A DNA stretch of 64,000 bases from Eunapius fragilis (Eukaryota; Porifera; Demospongiae; Spongillida; Spongillidae), in contig OY811971.1 in the NCBI GenBank assembly GCA_963681505.1, positions 10,736,242-10,800,241 on the forward strand. The letters run 5' to 3'. Under the pieces are notes generated by a model that saw nothing but the letters and a program-made list of their open reading frames with translations, did no database searches and had not been told where the DNA came from. The position numbers and the translations under genes are program-made. This document shows, in pieces, positions 24,101 to 35,315 of the stretch; position 1 is the first letter of the stretch, and each line of letters starts with the position of its first letter.

Positions 24101-27100
24101 CACAGTCGTGGGTAGTGTTAAAAACAATGCTCGGAATCGTATAATGTATTGAATATGTACATGTAGATACATGTGCATGTACATGTGTAATTAGATGATG
24201 TACATGTAGTTGTACATACACATGTACACATGTATACCTGCGATGTGCTTATATTTATCGTGTGTAGCACGTACTGTACATGTAAGTATACACCTGCCTA
24301 TACATACAACCCTGCCTATACATACATGTACATGTACCCTGCCTGCACATACATGTACCCTGCCTGTATCCTGCCTATACATACATGTACAGAGTATGTA
24401 TAGGCAGGGTACATGTACATGTATGTATAAGCAGGGTTGCATGTATAGGCAGGGTACATGTACAATGTATGTATAGGCAGGGTACATGTACGTATAGGCA
24501 GGGTACATCTATGTACCGTGCCTGTACATACACTGTACATACACCCCTGTACTTGCAATAGCGGGTCCAGTGAGGCAGCTCAGCATGAGTATAATAGGAT
24601 GTTTCAAAAAGGGTGTCTTATACATGTACTAGAAAGTTACTGTACATGTTTGACTGTGCATGTACATGTATTTGTATACAGGGTGTCCACGAAAGGACAT
24701 AATGCTTTCAAATGAATATAATTGTCACAATCTAAAAGAATTTATGAATGTACATGTACAGACCACATTAACATGTAGTTGAATGCGAATGGCATTATTT
24801 TATTTAACAGTTCGAAAGATAATATCAAATGGCTTGTAATTAATTAATTTGACACAATAATGTACGGCAACTTTATTAATAACATGTTTTGTAAACTGCA
24901 AAATATTCTTGATGAATATTTTAATTTTCATTGGCATTTTACTAGTTCATATTCAAACAATTATTCCAACTTGAAAATGCTGAATGACCGCTACAAATTA
25001 TAGTTAACTTTGTTTTAATAACTCACCGTTACATAATCTATTACCATATCAAATGGTGTTTTAGTGCTTCATTCAGAATTATAAGTGATTGTTATTAAAA
25101 TCAGTTATTGCTGCAACAATAATGGCTTAATGGCAAATTACGATTCTTAAATGCTAATAACTTAACTTACATGTAGTAACTGCTGTTTCACTGCATATTC
25201 AGATCTTGTGTTACTTATTAGTAAATTTAAAATCAATTATCTCATTAAGCGTAATCTTGAATAACTTTGTTAATAGAGGGCTTTGAATGTTTTGAGTTAT
25301 GAGGGTAACTGCTTAGAAGAATCGGATTGTTAGTATTTGGCTAACTACTGCAACATCCATGTATTTGTACATGTACATGTACATGTACATGTGCATGTGT
25401 ATGTACATGTATGTTTTAGAAAGCAAGCAGTTAAGTGATTTCAATCCTGAGTTTAAAGGTGTTACAAGTGTGCATTCTTTCGTGGACACCCAGTATACAT
25501 CTGTTTACTAAATTGTACTGGTACATGTACAGTGTGTACACGTGTAGGCTAAGCATAAGCATCACTTGCTTGGGTCACGCTATCTTCTGCAGTCCCTAGT
25601 ACATGTACATGTATTTAAGCAGAGACTTATTTCACTATGGTACATGTATGTGTATGGGAGGATGCCACCCATTCACATATACATGTACATGAAAAAGTTG
25701 AATGTGCATACACATGTACAATTGTACAGCTGGGTTTGGTGCTGCTGTTGTGTCTGTAGGACTTGTGCTCATATCAATAGTGTGCCATATATTCTCTATG
25801 ATGAAGGTTATGAGCTGGAGAAGAAAGATACACCAGGACAGGTGGTTGATCTCTGCGGCACCCTCAAGCAGCAGAATACGTTGGATTTCGTTCTCGTAGG
25901 TATGCATTTGCTTCACCGTAATGTTGCACACATGTACATGTACATGTACATGTATCTGCTGAATGCAACATACATGTACATTTACATGTACTGTTTACGT
26001 CATCTAGATGTAGATGTATGTGATTTGATTGGGAGCACATGTACAAGTTTCATTGTACTGTAAATGTATGCACATGTGTCCGCTGTAATATTGTGCAGCT
26101 TTATTGCACACTTGTACAGTGTAGAGTACCTTTGTGAACAACTATAAGCGCAGTAATTATTATATAAACCTTTTGATGTGTGCATATGCGTACATGTACA
26201 TGTTATATGACTAGTACAGAGAGAAGGGAATACAATACATGTACTCAACACATCCATCAAAATACCATGCAGTACATGCAATAATGTGCATATACATGTA
26301 CATGTATTGAGAAATAGTCTGGGGACTACTACTGTTGAAGGGCAATCTGTTAAGAGCCTCTTTCTGTGCATCACATTTGGTTTGGATATGTACAAAGAGG
26401 TCCTGGATTTAAGCGTCATTCTGGAAATGGACATGTACATGTATTTGTACATATTCCATGTACATAAACATGTATTTATACATGTACATTTATAATTTTG
26501 CTAAGTCTGCAAAACTGTATTTTATATTATTAGGTATTATTGAGCATTTGTTGTTCTATGTGTACATTTGTTGTGGCTCTTTCATGCATACTGTACGTGT
26601 ACATGTACACGTGTAGGTCGTCGCATACCATCTCCAGTTGATAGCCCTGATGCATCGCCTAAAGACATTGGAGGGATATTAACTAGCGTCAGAGCAGAAC
26701 TAACAAGCCACCAGTACAAGGTTAGTGGTTGCTGGTGTTGTGCACATATCATATACACATGTACATGTACATTTTGTACATGCAGTTCTTTTATGCATGT
26801 ACATTGTGGGCCAAGCATATACATGTACATGTACACTGTACATACTGATTAGTGAGGACTCAAGAGGTGATCTCCTTTTACCTCCTGTTCATAAATCTTG
26901 AGCTTGATATACATGCACAGTACATGTACTGTACATGTGTATGTGTGAAAAGAAAGCTAACATACTGTACATGTACTGTACATTAAGTCTTGACATACAT
27001 GTACCAATTTACGCTGAACACAGTGTAAATTATAGTTTACACTAGCGTTTGTTAATAGACCCAACCAAAACCGCTTATGTAAAAACATGTAATTGCGTTG

Positions 27101-30100
27101 TAATGTTGGTTATAATTTATAGATTTTCAATGTTATGCATTTGCTTATTTCTTTCTACATGTATACATGTACATGTATGTACATCTACACAACTTGCAGA
27201 CGACCCCAGCTGAGTACTGCTTTTCCTGATCGCTTATAGTCCAAGGATGGTGTCTACAGTGTAGTGTACATATATAAGATATTTGAGATAACACGGGGTC
27301 CATATATATTTGATACCAAAAAGTTTGCAAGAAAAGTAGTCGCACGTCATTTTTAAATTCAAAAACAGAAGTGCATTGATTGCTAGTTCTACAATAGTAA
27401 ATCTGTATTCCAATTTCCTTATCAGTGCACATACGTGTACTTGCATGTATTATTTTCTGACCACAATGTTGTACATGTATTTAAAAAGTAAGTAGCATAC
27501 AGATTCTTTCCTGTAATTTATTTTTTCATTTGGCTCATAGTCATACAGTGTCATCTTGATGCACAAGGTGCGGTCAAATACAGAGGTGCACCTAGGTAAG
27601 ATGAATCCTATGCATCCAGTGCAAATATACATGTACATTACATGTACATGTACTTCGCGCATCTAGGAGTGTCCAGTGATGGCATTGAAATTGACCCCAT
27701 TGGACAGGCAAAACTGTTCAGAAGCGCTGCAAAACCTGTAAGGCGTGATAAGTGTGACACCCTCACTTTGTGTATTGTATAATTGTATTGCATGTATATG
27801 TACATGTATATGTACATGTACATATCATGTAGTGTTCGTATTGAGTGGTATACATGTACATGTATATGTTACGTAGTACCTACATGTACATGTAATAAGT
27901 ACTGTTAAATAAGGAGCATACACAGGGGTGGATATAGTGGTCAAAATCCGACCAAAACTGTACAATGTCAGCCCAAACTTCCCTTTGTCGGACAAAAGTG
28001 CCGATCGTTTTTTAATGTAATTCACAAGTGTGGAATTGATTGTTTGTACAAACATAACCACTGAAAATCGTTTGTATAGACATAAACCACATGAAGCGGT
28101 ATTAAATTCATAGTTACCTAGATTAGCAAAGTTTGCTACGTAGCGCTACAGTACTGCTATAAAGCCAACGATCGTAAAATGCATAGTTACATGTACGGGA
28201 AATGTTCCAAACCAATTAATGCACGCAAATAGGAATTATTAATCGTTTGTTCAAAATGGCCACGAAGCGGTCGAAAAGGCAGTCATCATTTGCGTGCTTT
28301 AAAAAGTGGCTATCCACATATGAGAGGGAACATCAGATGTGATGAATTGTGTTGCAGTGTATTGTTGCAGTGTATTGTGCAGAATGATTATTTTATTTAC
28401 ACCATACTGAGGTTTATGATAATGTATTTAAAAGGACATATTTAGCAATGTCAGACCATGTCCGACCAACTCCCAATATGGTCTGACATTATGTCAGGCC
28501 ATTTCTGAAACCTTATATCCACCCCTGATACATGTAAGGTAAAACTATAATAGGATCAGCTCGTAATTTTTCATGTGTACAGCTACATGCAGAAGTGGGC
28601 TAACATTTATGCGCACTTGTATAATATTGTGGCGAGGCAAATTGGATTACGAGATTTCGATACTTCTTTTGACTGGGGGGGGGGGGGTCAAGCACCCTGC
28701 CAACCCCTGACATGAACGTGTGCAAATGAAATACAATTCGTTACCATGCCCACAACAGTATGTTAATCTCTTTGCATGATGTGCACATACATGAACATGT
28801 GTATGTACTTCAGTACATGTACATGTACATTTCATGTTCTCGTTCATGTCATCAATTACCACAAATACATATATATGTGCACATGTGCACCCTTACATGT
28901 AGTCTTAAAATATCTATCGGATTTGTACAGTCAAAAGTGTTCAACACCAATCATCAATTAATTAGAACTCTTATAGCAAAATACATGTGTCTGAAAGTTA
29001 ATATTCATGGCTTCAAATTTAAATATTTACACCCAGCATATGCACACACACACATGTACAGTGTACACAGTACATGTACACATGTACAATGTACAATGTA
29101 CATGTACCTTCCTGCATGTTGTTCATGAATGATTTCTGTGTTCCCTTTCAGTCCACCTATGACATGAAGAAGATATGCGCTTGTGAAGTGGTTGAAGAAA
29201 AAGGAAGCAAGTCGATATTTAGAATTATACGACAGGGCAAGGATGGGAATTATAAGAATCACGATTTTGAAGCATCCACGCCTGTTGCAAGTGAGTTTGC
29301 ACCTCTGTGTTGCGTATATGCATCTTGCGTCGTGGCTATTAATGGTAGCCATGTGTACAGCATAATTTTTGCACATGCATGTACATATACTTGTATACAT
29401 GTAGCTAAATTGCAAATCATACTTTTCGCATTTTCTGTCTGTTACATGTACATGTAATTCATCATGACCTAAAGAAATAAACTGTAAATGATTAATTAAT
29501 GTACATTTTACATGTACAAGGACTATCAAGTTGATGTTGCAGCAATGCAATGAGGAAATTTTCTGTTTGTGTGTGGTATACATGTACATGGTTGGGTTTG
29601 TAGCATTATTATTTTCCTTATTTTCTTCATTCTCTAATATTGAAATATGCTCATTAACCTTTAATCTCCCGTCGTCCTACGCATAGGATTATCTTCCTAT
29701 GCGTAGGACGCAAGTTAAGATTCATTTTTAGCAAACTCATACATGTATGATCTGAGAACAAACCAAAATCTCATTGTACTGTAGAAGTGGTTATTAATTC
29801 AGAAAATATTTTTTACTTTCTTGCAATTCTTCAAAGATTGTCAAATAGAATCAATACTGCATTGCTAAAAGATGTATTTGCGGTAAATCGCAAAGCAACT
29901 TAAAGTACTAAAAAGTAATGTTGGGAAGATCAGAGCAACATGTTAAAAGATAGGGGTTGTAAGACAGGTCTTTTGCACTAAGCATATAAAAAAGTACATT
30001 GTAGATTTGGAAATTGCTAGCTCCACAAGCTTATGAACGATAGGTATTTATCAGACGCATGTTGCGGGAATAGCAATAGCCAAGTGAATGGACATAATCT

Positions 30101-31961
30101 TGAAAACGTACAGTGTGTTTTCAGTGAAAATGGCAAAACCAATTAGAGTAAAACACTGCCATAGAATGTACATGTATATAGTAGCACACACATCATGCAT
30201 ATACTTGTCGTACTTTTTTCTGTGACAATTTTAATTCTCTACATAATGCATTTTTAAGAACCATATCTGTTTATTAGCATCGTGTAACCAAGGGTGTGAT
30301 TTTTAAAATAGACTGTCAATTGGTAAATTTAGCACGATAGACAAATATTGGTCCTACGCGTAGGACTTGGACCTGGAGAATTAAGGTTTAGGAAAACTAA
30401 ATACTGAGCTACAAAAAGCAAATATCTGCTTCACTTGTAGTTCTTCCAAGCAAAGTCCTGGCATTTTGGCGCATCAGTGTAATGCCCAGGCGGCAGTACA
30501 TGTATGTTGAGGCTAACACCTCAGGCCAGAAACGGCTTGTCCTGGTGGTTGACTTCTTGGCAACCCCTGGGAGAGTTTCTTGTGCCTCGTTACCCCAACC
30601 ACCAAATACCTACACGACAAATGGGACACATACCCAACCTCTCTCTGTACAGGGAATGTCATTTTTGGTGTGCTTGTCCTGCTCTTCCAGCTCAGCAGTA
30701 TAACCTGAGGTCATGCTCGCTCCCAATAAAAAGTTTAAGTGGAGCGCCATCAGGCTGTGTCCTCACAGTTATCACTACCAGGCAGGGGGTCGTTGTACCA
30801 TCGTTGAATGCCTCAGCAGAGGTACATCAGTTTGATTGGCTATGAATAGTTAGTCAGTTCTTGGGAGTGAGTAAGTGTCGCTTCCATTTCCCCTAGCAGC
30901 TGTTCAGATGTTACAGGTGTATCTGGTTGTCTACTAATAATGAAGTTATCGTCATCATCTTCAGTATAGTCTCTTCTCTTCTAGGTTCAAGTTACTGTAC
31001 TGTATCTCTCTGTTCACTTATTTTGAATCACCCATCACTGCTTGGAGGTATGACTTAAGAATGTTGAAATGGACTGTACAGTGTAAGTGGTTAAGCTAAA
31101 GAATTCTTCTTTCGAATCCAGTACACCACATCACTCAGCTGCTTTTCCACTTCATAAGGCCCCTGCCATAGTTGATGAAACCTGGACAAATAATCTCTTG
31201 GGACAGCAGGACAGTAGAGCCTGACATGGTGCCCCTTCTGGTAAGGCTGTCTCTCATTCTGCCTTTCGTCATATACATGTACATGTACGTTCTTCTGGTG
31301 CTGCACTGCTTCCCATGCCCTGTCTCAAATACTTTTGGAAGCAGTTTGCATTGTCTTCTTCAGGTGTTCAATATACATGTATTCCCATCTCCCTTGAGGA
31401 ACAGGAGCATCAACTATTCAGTAAAGTTGTATTAAATCTTTCTCCCATTCCATCTAATTGAGGGTGATAGGGTGCAGTTCGTTGGGGTCTTTCTTGCCTC
31501 CTGCAGCTCACACATGCCCTTCATAACACCAGTTCTACCTTGATCGAAGAGTACATGTAGCTGCTCTGGAACATGTATACCAAGACGACATAAACTCACC
31601 TACATGTAGCTACTGTCATGGCTTCCATGTTTGGCAATTGGTATGCAACAATATGCTTGTTTCCTTTTTCTGTCTCAGGCAAAGGTCCTGTAGTGTATTT
31701 GTAGTCACTCTCTGGAGATGTCTTTCATTTTGACCAAGTTCCATTGGAGCACAGCGTGCTGGGGTAGGTGCTTTCTGGAGCAGCAAGGGGAACAACTTAC
31801 ACACCACACTGGCTAACATCTTTCCTCTGCCCGATCCAGTCGAAATGGCAACAGGCTTTGTCAAGAGTCTTTTTACCCCCCATGAGCTATGCGAACCTTC
31901 CCCAATACTGCAGGTACATGTACAAGCTTTGATGGGAGAACAAGCTGCACTCTGTTATATG

Positions 31962-31996
<35 letters not shown>

Positions 31997-34302
31997 TTGA
32001 GCATCCTGCCAATGTTATTTTGCTTGATCAAAATGGTCACATTGTAATCTTATAGCCTTAACATATGATTGGGGAATACCTTTTGAATGGATTTATTTTC
32101 CGAGGTCTAAGAAGGCATCTATGAAACTATCATTGTCAGCACACAATGATTGTCCTCCTCACGTGCCAATCTGCACTGGGATGTAGCAAGCAAGAAATCT
32201 GCACACAAATGCTGCCTTCCAGAACGTTGTACTACATGTACATGTACTTCAAAATAACCACCTGGCTATACGTGACTGTCAGGTTCTAGAAAGCTTTGTA
32301 ACCATCGCAAGGAACTTTGGCCAGTACCCCTTGCTATACATGTACATGCTTGCCCTGAAGTGTTGAATAGCCCACATGAATTCCAACATAATCTCAGTCT
32401 GATGGTGCAGTATTTTCGTTCTGCTTTATTCAGTGTGTTCTGCTGGCATAAGCAATTACATGTTCATGGTCATGGCCTTCAATGCTCTGGGAAAGCACTC
32501 CACCCAGCCCTTCACCACTGGTGGCATCCAAATCCAATACAAAAAACTGGATATGCAAGGAGAGGTGATGTTACCAAGCTCTCCTTCAGTGTGAAGAATG
32601 CTGTATTTCACTGTTGGTTTTCAGTCAGGTGGAAGAGTGGTGCTGCAATCACAAAGTTCTTTACAAATCGTCGATCGAACCCCGCCAAACCATGAAACTG
32701 TCTCACTGAAGAGGGTGGCAAGTCAGAAACACATCTACTGTAGTCTTCTCCAGACTAGAGAACCGCTGTGCAGAAACCACAACTTCAAAGTTTCATCGAT
32801 GCATGATATTGGCTGTGCATCGTTTGGGACAACTGCCATTGACTTGTCGAAAATCAACACAGAAATGAGTGGAGTCATCTTTATTTAACAAGTACTGTAG
32901 TTGAAGACCAGCGACTCTGACCGCTCTCTACGACCTTCTTCTCTTGCATAGCATCAATGATACCTTTAATGGAAAGCTGTCTTTGAAGTAGGCTTAGCAT
33001 CACCTGTATCATATATCCCCCTTGAGTAGTGATATGATACTCTTGTACTCACTTAACAACTTATCCTTTTCTGCGCGCACGCTGATCACTACCAACCGTC
33101 CTGCAAAGGGTATCAGTGTAATTTTCACTTACATTTTACACAAACGATGCCTAATTTTTTTGATTTGTATGTAAATGTTTAATCTCCTACTCATCATCCT
33201 TACTTAAGAGTGGTTAGCATCCTTAATTAAGGATGCGCTTTTTGAACTATATTGACATGAAGAAGAGTAACTGAGAGCAGCTTATTTCATTTTCCAATTG
33301 TGCAAAGGTCACTCCTTCATTTTAAACATAAATTTTATCAAGAATAACAAGTTTATACTGATTTTAACAACTTGTCCACCTATTGTAGCGGTGGATCGGT
33401 TTTATTTTAAGAATGACTCTAATGCAGCATATTGACAGGATTATGAATGACTAATTATATCTTCAGAAAGCTGGATGATTGAGCATTTCTTCATTGGAAA
33501 TCAGACGTGTGGTTAATACAGCATAACAATTGATTTTTTGTCATGCGTTGAAAGTATTTCATTGATTAAAAGTTGGAGTCACATCTCTGACCTCAGTAAG
33601 CACTGTTTGTACCATTGGCATTGCCAGTCACTAGCAGTACAAGAAATATGCAATCCTATGGTATTGCTTTGCTATTCAAATTTACTGATCAATTCCAACT
33701 TAATGCTTTCGATTTCTTTATTAGGATTTTACATATCTACTTTAGTCATGTGACCAATTCTACTTTTGATCAATGATTATTCTTAGCTACATGTACATGT
33801 ACCAAGCCGATGCCACTGTTTTTAAACTTCAGCATTGTCCTTATGTAAGGACCATGCTCCTTAAATAAGGACAATTGGAGATTTAATAGTATTATCCTTA
33901 ATGTTAAATTGACAGATCCTCTACATGTACATGTAAACAAAATCGGTCAAAATCATCTACCCATAAGTGCTGCGTCAGCAATTTTTTGGATATCAATATC
34001 CTCCAAACAATATTTATTGAGCCATCTAACAGTTAAGCAATACGTATACATGTAGATGATGCACATAGATGATATGCATTTATACGTGTAGACACCAATC
34101 TAGCATTAATGTTAGGAATTTATTATTTTTGTACATGTTGCATATACTGCATATGTTGCATGTCTTTCACATTGTTCTTTCCATTATGTATGTAACAGAA
34201 GAAATTATCCATAAGATCAATCTTATTCTGGATGGAATGTCCAGTGAAGCAAAGGAGGACTATGTAGACTCAAAAGGAGGAAGAAGAAACACCAGAACTT
34301 AA
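14696..34302 (+). CDS. MAPKAP1: SIN1 / MAPKAP1 homologue, mTORC2 subunit, 18 exons
   Basis: SIN1 is the core TORC2 subunit that recruits AKT/SGK/PKC-type kinases to TOR and membranes. Exons by splice sites and phase: 14696-14768, 14931-15027, 16336-16461, 17336-17394, 17762-17898, 18491-18544, 18852-18882, 19460-19539, 20286-20352, 21866-21966 (or from 21857), 22264-22310, 23495-23611, 25781-25899, 26617-26720, 27541-27595, 27667-27737, 29152-29290, 34199-34302. The phases join to 527 codons including TAA; human SIN1 is 522 residues. The N-terminus [20 protein letters not shown] matches the family. The CRIM domain (about residues 160-275) has [12 protein letters not shown], the acidic [12 protein letters not shown] loop and [12 protein letters not shown]. 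The Ras-binding domain (about 280-370) has [12 protein letters not shown]. The PH domain (about 400-515) has [19 protein letters not shown] and [10 protein letters not shown]. The exon 12 end is uncertain: donor 23602 breaks the frame, donor 23612 keeps it. All introns used are GT-AG. I see no disruption. Confidence 0.93.
15063..15105. repeat. (CA)n microsatellite in SIN1 intron 2
   Basis: About 20 CA units follow a short GC run, 36 bp downstream of the end of exon 2. Confidence 0.95.
15346..16262. repeat. 22-bp minisatellite, about 40 copies, SIN1 intron 2
   Basis: This is a tandem array with the core GGTACTGCTAGCCTGTGG plus TATA. Variants include CCTGTG/CCAGTG, GGTATA/GGTATG/GTGATA and shorter units lacking TATA ('GTGGTGGGTACTG'). 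Variant units repeat in runs, a sign of multi-unit duplication. The array ends 73 bp before the exon 3 acceptor. Confidence 0.95.
17536..17750. repeat. (CCCT)n array forming the 3' splice-site pyrimidine tract of SIN1 exon 5
   Basis: About 215 bp of almost pure CCCT tetranucleotides, with a few CCTT/CCAT interruptions. It ends 11 bp before exon 5 (17762), leaving 'TTTTGTGCCCAG' as the acceptor. The array therefore acts as, or has grown from, the polypyrimidine tract. Long open frames through it (PSLP repeats and GGRE repeats) are artefacts. Confidence 0.95.
18585..18776. repeat. (TG)n-rich tract, SIN1 intron 6
   Basis: About 190 bp of alternating purine/pyrimidine sequence (TGTG, TGCA, TGCG), starting about 40 bp after the end of exon 6. 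It ends about 75 bp before the 31-nt exon 7. Confidence 0.9.
20853..21652. mobile_element. Tc1/mariner-type MITE, 800 bp, in SIN1 intron 9
   Basis: The ends are inverted repeats of about 55 bp beginning CAGTAGTGGTCAAAATAAAC, with a TA dinucleotide outside each end (20851-20852 and 21653-21654). The interior contains a second near-perfect foldback (about 21150-21345) centred near 21248, with 'GAAAACATTCATGTTGCGAT' in one arm. There is no transposase. High TIR identity suggests a fairly recent insertion. Confidence 0.9.
22929..23160. repeat. Foldback MITE relic, SIN1 intron 11
   Basis: It shares 'AGTAATAAAAACAT', 'GTGTAAAAAGGAAGGAAACA' and the inverted 'CCTTGTTTCCTTCCTTTTT' with the two foldback elements at 51639-51928 and 51945-52160. 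The arms have diverged here. Confidence 0.65.
23779..23797. repeat. Poly-G tract
   Basis: About 19 consecutive G residues in SIN1 intron 12. Confidence 0.9.
24290..24520. repeat. Minisatellite with internal inversion, SIN1 intron 12
   Basis: Units of the form 'CCTGCCTATACATACATGTA' run to about 24390. Past that point the same unit continues as its reverse complement ('TGTATAGGCAGGGTACATG') to about 24510. The array thus forms one large hairpin. It is built on the same TACATGTA motif as the rest of the introns. Confidence 0.8.
24679..25493. mobile_element. Mariner-type MITE, SIN1 intron 12
   Basis: The left end is CAGGGTGTCCACGAAAGGA and the right end is CTTTCGTGGACACCCAG, with TA outside each. 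The AT-rich interior has no gene. A second, diverged copy in the opposite orientation is at about 54040-54831; the two share 'AGGGCTTTGAATGTTTTG' (or 'CAAAATATTCAAAGCCCT') and 'TAACAAAGTTATTCAAGATT' type blocks. Confidence 0.85.
27923..28527. mobile_element. hAT-type MITE, SIN1 intron 16
   Basis: The ends are CAGGGGTGGATATA and TATATCCACCCCTG, the CAGGGGTG terminus common in hAT elements. Just inside are related 'GTCGGACAAAAG' and 'GTCCGACCAACTCCC' blocks. No clear 8-bp duplication was found and there is no coding sequence. Confidence 0.75.
28675..28688. repeat. Poly-G tract
   Basis: About 13 consecutive G residues in SIN1 intron 16. Confidence 0.85.
29656..30390. mobile_element. TIR element with subterminal hairpins, SIN1 intron 17
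   Basis: The left end AACCTTTAATCTCC and right end GGAGAATTAAGGTTT are inverted. Just inside lie strong hairpins: TCCTACGCATAGGA and TCCTATGCGTAGGA on the left, TCCTACGCGTAGGA on the right. There is no coding sequence. The terminus resembles that of 33175-33885. Confidence 0.65.
31091..32890 (-). pseudogene. Ty3/gypsy retrotransposon pol relic in SIN1 intron 17
   Basis: On the minus strand the pieces run in pol order. A reverse transcriptase segment has [10 protein letters not shown] (about 32860-32815). A '[10 protein letters not shown]' connection (about 32690-32650) follows, then RNase H with GVLSQ and HVIAYASRT (about 32560-32430). The integrase core has [17 protein letters not shown] (about 31700-31640) and [16 protein letters not shown] (about 31455-31400). 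Last is the integrase tail [20 protein letters not shown] with [19 protein letters not shown] (about 31250-31110). Frameshifts and stops throughout show it is inactive. No LTRs were recognised. It lies antisense to SIN1. Confidence 0.85.
31962..31994. repeat. Poly-C tract
   Basis: About 31 consecutive C residues, inside the gypsy relic region on the plus strand. Confidence 0.95.
33175..33885. mobile_element. TIR element with subterminal hairpins, SIN1 intron 17
   Basis: Inverted termini TTTAATCTCC and GGAGATTTAA flank hairpins made of CCTTACTTAAG, CCTTAATTAAGG, CCTTATGTAAGG and CCTTAAATAAGG. The design is the same as 29656-30390 although the hairpin sequence differs. There is no coding sequence. 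Confidence 0.6.
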
Positions 34303-34454
34303 AGAACCCTCTGTTGTTTTTAATTCATGGGAACTAAGGGTATTCATCAGCTTGATGAGTTATTAAACTTTTTATCTTTGTATGTGTTCATGTGTTTTTG
34401 TTTTCATTGGCATGTACCAGCTGTAGTGTTGACATGCATGGGTGTGAACTTATT

Positions 34455-34460
34455 AATAAA
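34455..34460 (+). promoter_or_regulatory. Poly(A) signal AATAAA of SIN1
   Basis: AATAAA lies 153 bp after the SIN1 stop codon and is the first canonical signal downstream. Confidence 0.6.
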
Positions 34461-35315
34461 TCAATTGTGATTTGAAGAATCCTGTTGGGGTGTCAATTTC
34501 AATACATGTATATTCATAATTCAATTTCTAATCCAATGTGGCTTGGAGAGAATTTGTCTATTGGATAGAAGTGGAGCGAGATTTACATTGCCTGCTCCTG
34601 AAACCAAGTAAATTTATGCGCCGCACAAAAATATTGGATGTACATGTTTGTGGAGATTTTTAAAAAGCAACTTCATAGCCTAGCTGCATATTATCAGTTT
34701 GGACATGTTCAGTTTGTTATTTGGGAACTACACTTTTCGAAGTACGAATTGGATACATGTATATAGCCGGTGAACTGGTTAGATAAATTGATGTTCGGGT
34801 CCGGTGAGAGTGATGTAAGCGAATATGTTTTGAATGGTCGTACTCATACCTGCCATGTGCTTAGCTGTTGAGTAATGTTAGAGATTTGTATGCATATTCG
34901 GCCGCGTGTAGTTTCGAATAGTGTCTGGTGGTCGGAGTTGTTGTGAGATGTGTCACGGTTTAGCACTTTGAGCACTTTGCGGCACTCAAAGATGATCAAG
35001 TTTCAGTACGATCGATATTATGTCATGTGTCACTTGGGTTGTGCGGTGCTAGTTAGCGGTTTTCGAAGTCGTGGATTTTCACCTGATAGAGGCGCTTTGC
35101 CATAGGAGTTTTTCCTACTGTATATAGGAGAGATGTGGACTCGTCTCTTCCAAATGTAGGTTTTATTTCTGTCCCCTGCTCAGGTCGTAGTTACATGTAC
35201 ATGTTCTGTTTCTTCATCTGTTACGGAGCTTTGCTAAGCGTGCACTGAATTCATGATTTGGGCACCCGCCTCCCATACATTGATTTGCTTAAATCATTGG
35301 CGCAAGTCTCAATAA
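34461..35315. other. Intergenic, no gene seen
   Basis: No open frame with homology, repeat or promoter motif was recognised between the SIN1 3' end and the collagen pseudogene. Confidence 0.5.

Larger units (their letters stand above)
16740..34150. repeat. Dispersed (ACATGT)n / TACATGTA tracts filling SIN1 introns
   Basis: Short runs of the self-complementary hexamer ACATGT (seen as TACATGTACATGTA) recur in nearly every SIN1 intron from 16.75 kb to 34.04 kb. Examples are 18285-18310, 20037-20060, 22037-22061, 23218-23275, 25366-25412, 25929-25953, 27786-27822 and 28814-28830. They are rare before 16.7 kb and after 36 kb, apart from scattered copies. Every register is palindromic, so each tract can pair with itself and with any other tract in the pre-mRNA. 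Confidence 0.85.

Noticed and set aside
24210..24558. Overlapping frames on both strands around 24.2-24.6 kb
   Set aside because: They arise from the inverted minisatellite and TACATGTA repeats.
27915..28535. 8-bp target duplication for the hAT MITE
   Set aside because: The flanks (agcataca / atacatgt) do not match well enough to claim.
30482..30845. Plus-strand frames in SIN1 intron 17
   Set aside because: These lie next to an antisense gypsy relic and show no coding motif in this direction.
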